NCBI GenBank assembly: GCA_028869355.1
Contig: JAGWSK010000340.1
Location: 1 to 18,260 of the forward strand
DNA length: 18,260 bases
Reading direction: 5' to 3'
Origin: Alphaproteobacteria bacterium
Lineage (GTDB): Bacteria > Pseudomonadota > Alphaproteobacteria > Micropepsales > Micropepsaceae
Shown here: in pieces, positions 14,002 through 18,260 of the stretch
How positions within the stretch are numbered: the first letter of the stretch is position 1
Layout of the letters: each line of letters opens with the position of its first letter
Notes under the pieces: generated by a model
What the model was told of the DNA's origin: nothing
The model's database searches: none
The model's input: the letters and a program-made list of their open reading frames with translations, nothing else
Position numbers and translations under genes: made by a program

Positions 14002-14211
14002 CTACGGGAAGCGCCTATCAAGAGGAATCGGTGGCGCACCTGAGTCGCAGGCGGTGCCGCCGCCGTTGGAACCCGAGCGGAACGGCCACCGCAGCTTGTG
14101 CGTTATCCAGCCGTGTTCCTTGAGAAGTTCCTGTGTATCCACATCCCGGGGGGCGAGGGGTTCACTTGCTCCAGCTCGGCAACAGGCCGGCAAACTGATT
14201 CGCGATTGCAA
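14002..14211 (-). other. Possible small or broken ORF, 69 codons
   Basis: A minus-strand frame whose central codons (about 14050-14125) have third positions that are mostly G or C, as real genes here do. It reads DTQELLKEHGWITHKLRWPF in its middle. I do not recognise it. The same bases also form a G/C-third-position-rich plus-strand frame without a start codon, so the signal is ambiguous. It overlaps the upstream EcfG-type promoter antisense and the alternative GNAT start. Confidence 0.15.
14079..14104 (+). promoter_or_regulatory. EcfG-type promoter, distal, upstream of prkA
   Basis: GGAAC (14079-14083), a 17-bp spacer, CGTT (14101-14104): an exact EcfG consensus match on the strand of prkA. 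Transcription would begin near 14111, giving prkA a leader of about 330 nt, or serving a small RNA or peptide in between. Confidence 0.5.
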
Positions 14212-14440
14212 TCCGCAGCGACAGCATCCCTGACAAACCGGCCCAAGAAGAATGTGGACAACTCGGGCCGCGTTCTCATTTCCGGGCGGGCCGGCACTGG
14301 CAAGCGCCTGACAAAAAAATTAAAAATTAACTCCGCGGGATCAGAGTGGAAGCGCACACGAATCGTTAGCGTTAGTGCCATGTAAACGACACTTTCTCGT
14401 TTTGTGATTGTATCCGGCCCGGCCGAAGGAGCGGGGATCA
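14105..14440 (+). other. Non-coding region / long candidate leader of prkA
   Basis: No convincing gene lies between the GNAT start and prkA. The visible signals are the distal EcfG match just upstream, an AT-rich tract (14311-14330), a second EcfG-like motif (14348-14373) and one GANTC (14360-14364). A 19-codon frame at 14252-14311 (ATG, weak AAGAAG upstream) has no further support. No tRNA and no terminator with a T-run on the plus strand is visible, so a transcript from 14111 could run into prkA. Confidence 0.6.
14348..14373 (+). promoter_or_regulatory. EcfG-like promoter, proximal to prkA (one mismatch)
   Basis: GGAAG (14348-14352), a 17-bp spacer, CGTT (14370-14373). The fifth -35 base departs from consensus. 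An AT-rich tract at 14311-14330 sits upstream where an UP-like element could help. The predicted leader is about 60 nt. Confidence 0.4.
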
Positions 14441-16387
14441 ATGGGTAACATGCTGGACGTATTCGATCTCTTCAATCGCGACTATTCACGCGAACAGTTG
14501 GAGACCATGAGCTTGCGCGACTGGCTATTGGCCGCGCGCGACGACAAAATGCTCTACGCTTCTCCGTCCGAGCGCATGATCTCAGCCGTTGGCGAGCAGG
14601 AGCTGATCGACACGGCGCAGGATGCGCGCCTTGGACGGATTTTCTTCAACCGGACGATCAAGCGCTACAAGGCGTTCGAAGGCTTCTATGGAATGGAAGA
14701 TACGATCGAGCGCATTGTCGGCTATTTCAAGCACGCCGCGCAGGGCCTCGAAGAGAAGCGCCAGATCATCTATCTGCTCGGGCCGGTCGGCGGCGGCAAG
14801 TCTTCGCTCGCCGAACGCCTGAAAGAGCTGATGGAGAAGCGGCCAATCTATGTTCTGAAAGCCGGTAACCAGATTAGCCCGGTGTTCGAAAGTCCATTGG
14901 GCCTCTTCCGCTCGGCCGATCTCGCCGATCTGCTGGAAGACAAATATGGCATCGAACGCCATCGTCTGAATGGCGTGATGAGTCCCTGGGCGGTCAAGCG
15001 CCTTGACGAGTTCGGCGGCGACATCTCGAAATTCGAGGTCGCGCGCCTCTATCCGTCAAAGCTGCGGCAGATCGCAATCGCCAAGACCGAACCCGGCGAC
15101 GACAACAATCAGGATATTTCGTCGCTGGTCGGCAAGGTGGATATCCGCAAGCTCGAGCATTTCAGCCAGAACGATCCGGACGCCTATGCTTTCTCCGGCG
15201 GGCTGTGCCGCGCCAATCAGGGCCTGCTCGAATTCGTCGAGATGTTCAAGGCGCCGATCAAGGTGCTGCACCCGCTGCTCACCGCAACCCAGGAAGGCAA
15301 TTACATCGGCACCGAAACGCTGGGGCCGATTCCGTTCAACGGGGTCATTCTGGCGCATTCGAACGAGGCCGAGTGGCAGGTTTTCAAGGCGAACAAAAAC
15401 AACGAAGCGTTCCTCGACCGCATCTGTGTGATCACCGTGCCCTATTGCCTGCGGGTGACGGAGGAAGTGCAGATCTACAAGAAGCTGCTGCGGGAAAGTC
15501 AGCTTGATCGCACGCCGTGTGCGCCCGAAACCCTCGAGATGCTTGCCCGCTTTTGCGTGCTGACGCGCATCAAGGAACATGAGAATTCCAATCTGTTTTC
15601 GAAGATGCGCGTCTATGACGGCGAGAAGCTGCGCGACACCGACCCGAAGGCGAAAACGCTGCAGGAATACAAAGACACGGCTGGCGTGGATGAGGGGATG
15701 AACGGGCTGTCCACACGGTTCGCGTACAAGACGCTGTCGGAAACCTTCAATTACGATCATTCCGAAATCGCCGCCGATCCGGTGCATCTGATGTACATCG
15801 TCGAGCAGTCGATCCGGCGTGAGCAGTTCGCGGACGAAACCGAGAAGAAATATCTCGAATTCATCAAGGCTGAGCTGGCTCCGCGTTATGCCGAATTCAT
15901 CGGCAAGGAAATCCAGAAGGCGTATCTCGAGTCATATGGCGAGTACGGACAGAATCTGTTTGACCGCTACATCGCCTATGCCGATGCCTGGATCGAAGAC
16001 CAGGACTTCAAGGATGCCGATACCGGACAGCTGCTCGACCGCAATTCGCTCGATGCGGAATTGTCGAAAGTCGAAAAGCCCGCCGGCATCGCCAACCCGA
16101 AGGACTTCCGCAACGAGGTGGTGAAATTCGCGCTGCGCTACCGCGCGCAGCACGACGGCAAGAATCCACAATGGACCGCTTATGAGAAGATCCGCAATGT
16201 CATCGAAAAGCGGATGTTCACCCAGGTCGAGGATCTGCTGCCGGTGATCTCGTTCGAGTCCAAAAAAGACAGCGACACCGAGACCAAGCACAACGAGTTC
16301 GTCAAGCGGATGCTGGCGCGTGGCTACACGCAGCGCCAGGTGCGCCGGCTCGTCGAGTGGTATATGCGGGTGAACAAGGCGGGCTGA
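14441..16387 (+). CDS. prkA: PrkA/YeaG-type serine protein kinase
   Basis: A 648-residue PrkA family protein: an AAA+-type ATPase module followed by a PrkA C-terminal domain. E. coli YeaG is of similar length. GPVGGGKSS (114-122) is the Walker A motif with K120. KFEVARLYPSKLRQIA, GLCRANQGLLEFVEMFKAPIKVLHPLLTATQEGNY and NGVILAHSNEAEW are diagnostic blocks. The family has serine-kinase activity in Bacillus and E. coli and is tied to starvation or nitrogen stress; AAA-type protease activity has also been reported. The ATG at 14441 is preceded by GAAGGAG, and the conserved MLDVFDLFNRDY follows. yeaH starts 14 nt after the stop and spoVR soon after, giving the widespread three-gene cassette. Confidence 0.96.
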   Translation: MGNMLDVFDLFNRDYSREQLETMSLRDWLLAARDDKMLYASPSERMISAVGEQELIDTAQDARLGRIFFNRTIKRYKAFEGFYGMEDTIERIVGYFKHAAQGLEEKRQIIYLLGPVGGGKSSLAERLKELMEKRPIYVLKAGNQISPVFESPLGLFRSADLADLLEDKYGIERHRLNGVMSPWAVKRLDEFGGDISKFEVARLYPSKLRQIAIAKTEPGDDNNQDISSLVGKVDIRKLEHFSQNDPDAYAFSGGLCRANQGLLEFVEMFKAPIKVLHPLLTATQEGNYIGTETLGPIPFNGVILAHSNEAEWQVFKANKNNEAFLDRICVITVPYCLRVTEEVQIYKKLLRESQLDRTPCAPETLEMLARFCVLTRIKEHENSNLFSKMRVYDGEKLRDTDPKAKTLQEYKDTAGVDEGMNGLSTRFAYKTLSETFNYDHSEIAADPVHLMYIVEQSIRREQFADETEKKYLEFIKAELAPRYAEFIGKEIQKAYLESYGEYGQNLFDRYIAYADAWIEDQDFKDADTGQLLDRNSLDAELSKVEKPAGIANPKDFRNEVVKFALRYRAQHDGKNPQWTAYEKIRNVIEKRMFTQVEDLLPVISFESKKDSDTETKHNEFVKRMLARGYTQRQVRRLVEWYMRVNKAG

Positions 16388-16401
16388 GACCCGAACAAGC
16401 G

Positions 16402-17715
16402 ATGACCGCCTATTTCATCGATCGACGGTTGAATCCGAAGGGCAAGAGCCTCGCCAACCGGCAGCGGTTCTTGCGCCGCGCACGCGCGCAAATCCGCGAA
16501 GCGGTGCAAAAAAGCCTGAAGGATTCCGAAGTCGCGGACGCCGGCAAGGACCGGAAAGTCCGTATCTCCAACCAGGGCACCAAAGAGCCGCGGTTCCGGC
16601 TCGATTCGTCGAAGGGCGGTGAGCGCGATTTCGTACTGCCCGGAAACAAGCATTTTGTCGCCGGCGACCAGATCAAAAAACCGCAGCAGGGTCAGGGCGG
16701 AGGCGGCGGAAAAGATGCCGCGACCTCCGGCGACATGGAGGACGATTTCGAGTTTACGATGCGGGAAGACGAGATCCTCGACATATTTTTCGAGGATCTG
16801 GAATTGCCGAACCTGGTGCGGACGACTCTGAACGATGTTTCGTTGTCGACCTGGAAGCGCGCGGGGATTACGACGGCCGGATCGCCGAGCCAGATCAATC
16901 TGATTCGCACGATGCGCAATTCCTTCGGCCGGCGGCTCGCACTGCGGCGGCCATCACTATCCGATGTGAAGGCCCTTGAAGAAGAAATCGCGCTTCTGGA
17001 AGCCGCGGAGCCGTCAGCGCGTGACGAGGCCCGCCTCGAATTGCTGAAAGCCGAACTCGAACGTGTCAATACACGCCGCAAATGGGTGGCCTATATTGAT
17101 CCGCTCGATGTGCGCTTCAACGCGTTCACCGAACAGCCGCAGCCAAGCAGCCAGGCCGTGATGTTCTGCCTGATGGACGTGTCCGGATCGATGGGTGAGC
17201 GGGAAAAGGATCTGGCAAAACGCTTTTACGTGCTGCTGCACCTGTTTCTTCGCCGGCGCTACGACAAAGTCGACATTGTCTTCATCCGCCATACCCATGA
17301 TGCGCAGGAAGTCGATGAGCAGACTTTCTTCTATTCCCGCCAGTCGGGCGGCACGATCGTTTCCACGGCACTCGAGAAGATGCTCGAAATCCAGAAGCAG
17401 CGCTACACAACGTCGGACTGGAACATCTATGCGGCGCAGGCTTCGGACGGCTATACGCAATCGGGCGATGCAAAGCGCTGCGTCGAGCTGCTCGAAACCC
17501 AGTTGATGCCGATCTGCCAGTATTACGCCTATATCGAAATCCTCGACGAGCGTGAAATGGAAGTGTTCTCAAGTGAGGAAGCGGGCGCGGAGTTGTGGCG
17601 CGCCTACCGCACGGTCGCCGAGCAATGGAAGAACTTCGCCACCAAGCGGATTGCCAAACCGTCGGATATTTTCCCGGTTTTCCACGAGTTGTTCAGGAAA
17701 CAGGAAGCGGGCTGA
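16402..17715 (+). CDS. yeaH: YeaH/DUF444 VWA-like protein
   Basis: A 437-residue DUF444 protein, partner of PrkA/YeaG. The N-terminal basic segment (MTAYFIDRRLNPKGKSLANRQ) is the family start. A Gly/Gln-rich linker (about 94-104) is followed by an acidic patch (MEDDFEFTMREDEILDIFFEDLELP), the hallmark of the family. The C-terminal von Willebrand-A-like fold has a metal-site motif DVSGSM (259-264) and RHTHDAQEVDEQTFFYSRQSGGT. The start ATG lies 14 nt after the prkA stop with a weak ribosome-binding site, suggesting coupling. The spoVR start is 5 nt after its stop. The exact role is unknown; genetics in E. coli links it to YeaG in sustained nitrogen starvation. Confidence 0.96.
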   Translation: MTAYFIDRRLNPKGKSLANRQRFLRRARAQIREAVQKSLKDSEVADAGKDRKVRISNQGTKEPRFRLDSSKGGERDFVLPGNKHFVAGDQIKKPQQGQGGGGGKDAATSGDMEDDFEFTMREDEILDIFFEDLELPNLVRTTLNDVSLSTWKRAGITTAGSPSQINLIRTMRNSFGRRLALRRPSLSDVKALEEEIALLEAAEPSARDEARLELLKAELERVNTRRKWVAYIDPLDVRFNAFTEQPQPSSQAVMFCLMDVSGSMGEREKDLAKRFYVLLHLFLRRRYDKVDIVFIRHTHDAQEVDEQTFFYSRQSGGTIVSTALEKMLEIQKQRYTTSDWNIYAAQASDGYTQSGDAKRCVELLETQLMPICQYYAYIEILDEREMEVFSSEEAGAELWRAYRTVAEQWKNFATKRIAKPSDIFPVFHELFRKQEAG

Positions 17716-17720
17716 GGGAC

Positions 17721-18260
17721 GTGGCGGCGCCGCTGTTCACCGAACCGGAATGGAATTTCCAGACCCTCGACCGCGTGCTCAAGGCGGTCGAAGAGGTCGG
17801 GTTGAACGACCTCAAGCTCGATCCATACCCCAACCAGATCGAGATTATTTCCACCGAGCAGATGCTGGATGCCTATTCGGCGATGGGCATGCCGCTGATG
17901 TATCACCACTGGTCTTTCGGGAAGCTTTTCGCGCGCGAAGAAAGTCTTTATCGCGCCGGCCACATCGGCCTTGCCTACGAAATGGTGATCAATTCCAATC
18001 CGTGCATTTCCTATCTGCTGGAAGAAAATTCGATGACGATGCAGACCATCGTCCTCGCTCATGCCGCGTTCGGGCACAATCATTTCTTCAAGAACAATTA
18101 CCTGTTCCAGCAATGGACGAGCGCCGAAAGCATCCTGGAATATCTGTCATTTGCGAAAGGCTATGTTTCCGCCTGTGAGGAGCGTTACGGACAGACGGAA
18201 GTTGAGGCGATCCTCGACTCCGGGCATGCCCTGATGGATCAGGGCGTGTTTCGTTACCGC
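17721..18260 (+). CDS. spoVR: SpoVR family protein, N-terminal 180 codons (cut by window end)
   Basis: The frame starting at GTG 17721 stays open to the end of the window. It encodes EWNFQTLDRVLKAVEEVG, YPNQIEIISTEQMLDAYSAMGMPLMYHHWSFGK, LAYEMVINSNPCISYLLEEN, MQTIVLAHAAFGHNHFFKNNYLF and CEERYGQTEVEAILDSGHAL, all conserved SpoVR blocks. Full-length members have about 500 residues, so roughly 320 are missing. The GTG follows the yeaH stop by 5 nt, with GAGGGAC overlapping as a Shine-Dalgarno; no ATG precedes the conserved region. SpoVR was named for Bacillus spore cortex formation, but the family is common in non-sporulating bacteria beside prkA and yeaH. Molecular function unknown. Confidence 0.95.
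   Translation, partial: MAAPLFTEPEWNFQTLDRVLKAVEEVGLNDLKLDPYPNQIEIISTEQMLDAYSAMGMPLMYHHWSFGKLFAREESLYRAGHIGLAYEMVINSNPCISYLLEENSMTMQTIVLAHAAFGHNHFFKNNYLFQQWTSAESILEYLSFAKGYVSACEERYGQTEVEAILDSGHALMDQGVFRYR

Noticed and set aside
14040..14120. tRNA gene near the GNAT/prkA gap
   Set aside because: No cloverleaf with a TTC-type T-loop and acceptor pairing could be drawn on either strand.
1..18260. CRISPR array, prophage or defence island
   Set aside because: No regularly spaced repeats, cas-like genes, integrases or phage genes; the accessory content is limited to one IS element and possibly the orphan RHH gene.

Overview
The window is a GC-rich, densely packed stretch of a chromosome from an alphaproteobacterium, probably Hyphomicrobiales or a close relative. 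The main evidence is gcrA, a cell-cycle regulator largely confined to Alphaproteobacteria. Supporting evidence is GANTC (CcrM-type) sites at the gcrA promoter and at its neighbour's, two exact matches to the alphaproteobacterial EcfG general-stress promoter (GGAAC-N17-CGTT), an argD-argF-hslO cluster, and apaG close to metZ. I cannot place it to genus. Nearly everything is core metabolism or stress physiology. The only mobile element is one IS5-like insertion sequence.

Layout. (1) Positions 1-446 hold the C-terminal part of a DUF4142 protein. (2) Positions 451-1619 hold an IS5-family element bounded by 31-bp perfect inverted repeats. It ends 10 bp before purH (1630-3213), so the purH ribosome-binding site lies in the right arm of that repeat. 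(3) A minus-strand block from 4458 down to 3349 contains a small ribbon-helix-helix (RHH) regulator, gcrA and a 60-residue unknown protein. GANTC sites lie at the candidate -35 position of both the RHH and gcrA promoters. (4) argD and argF (4657-6806) form an ATGA-overlapped plus-strand pair, followed by hslO (6929-7837). (5) A minus-strand run reads metZ, osmC-like, apaG, folE, argE (11629 down to 7826), joined by 1-10 nt gaps or 4-nt overlaps. Its end overlaps hslO tail to tail. (6) csbD (11785-11967) diverges from metZ behind an EcfG-type promoter and ends in a strong intrinsic terminator. (7) sixA-like and SDR genes overlap (12085-13402) and face a GNAT gene (13985 down to 13422). (8) After about 400 bp of non-coding DNA comes prkA/yeaG, yeaH (DUF444) and the first 180 codons of spoVR (14441-18260).

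How the genes work together. Three arginine-pathway genes (argD, argF, argE) lie within 5 kb but in two opposing units. metZ supplies methionine synthesis, and folE and purH supply pterin/folate and purine. Stress functions recur: hslO (redox chaperone), osmC-like, csbD and the PrkA-YeaH-SpoVR cassette. The two exact EcfG promoters sit upstream of csbD and prkA, which suggests (inference) that both belong to the general stress regulon. I found no CRISPR array, tRNA, rRNA, prophage or defence system. The most interesting signals are regulatory: the GANTC geometry around gcrA and the RHH gene, and the layered EcfG-like promoters and long leader upstream of prkA.
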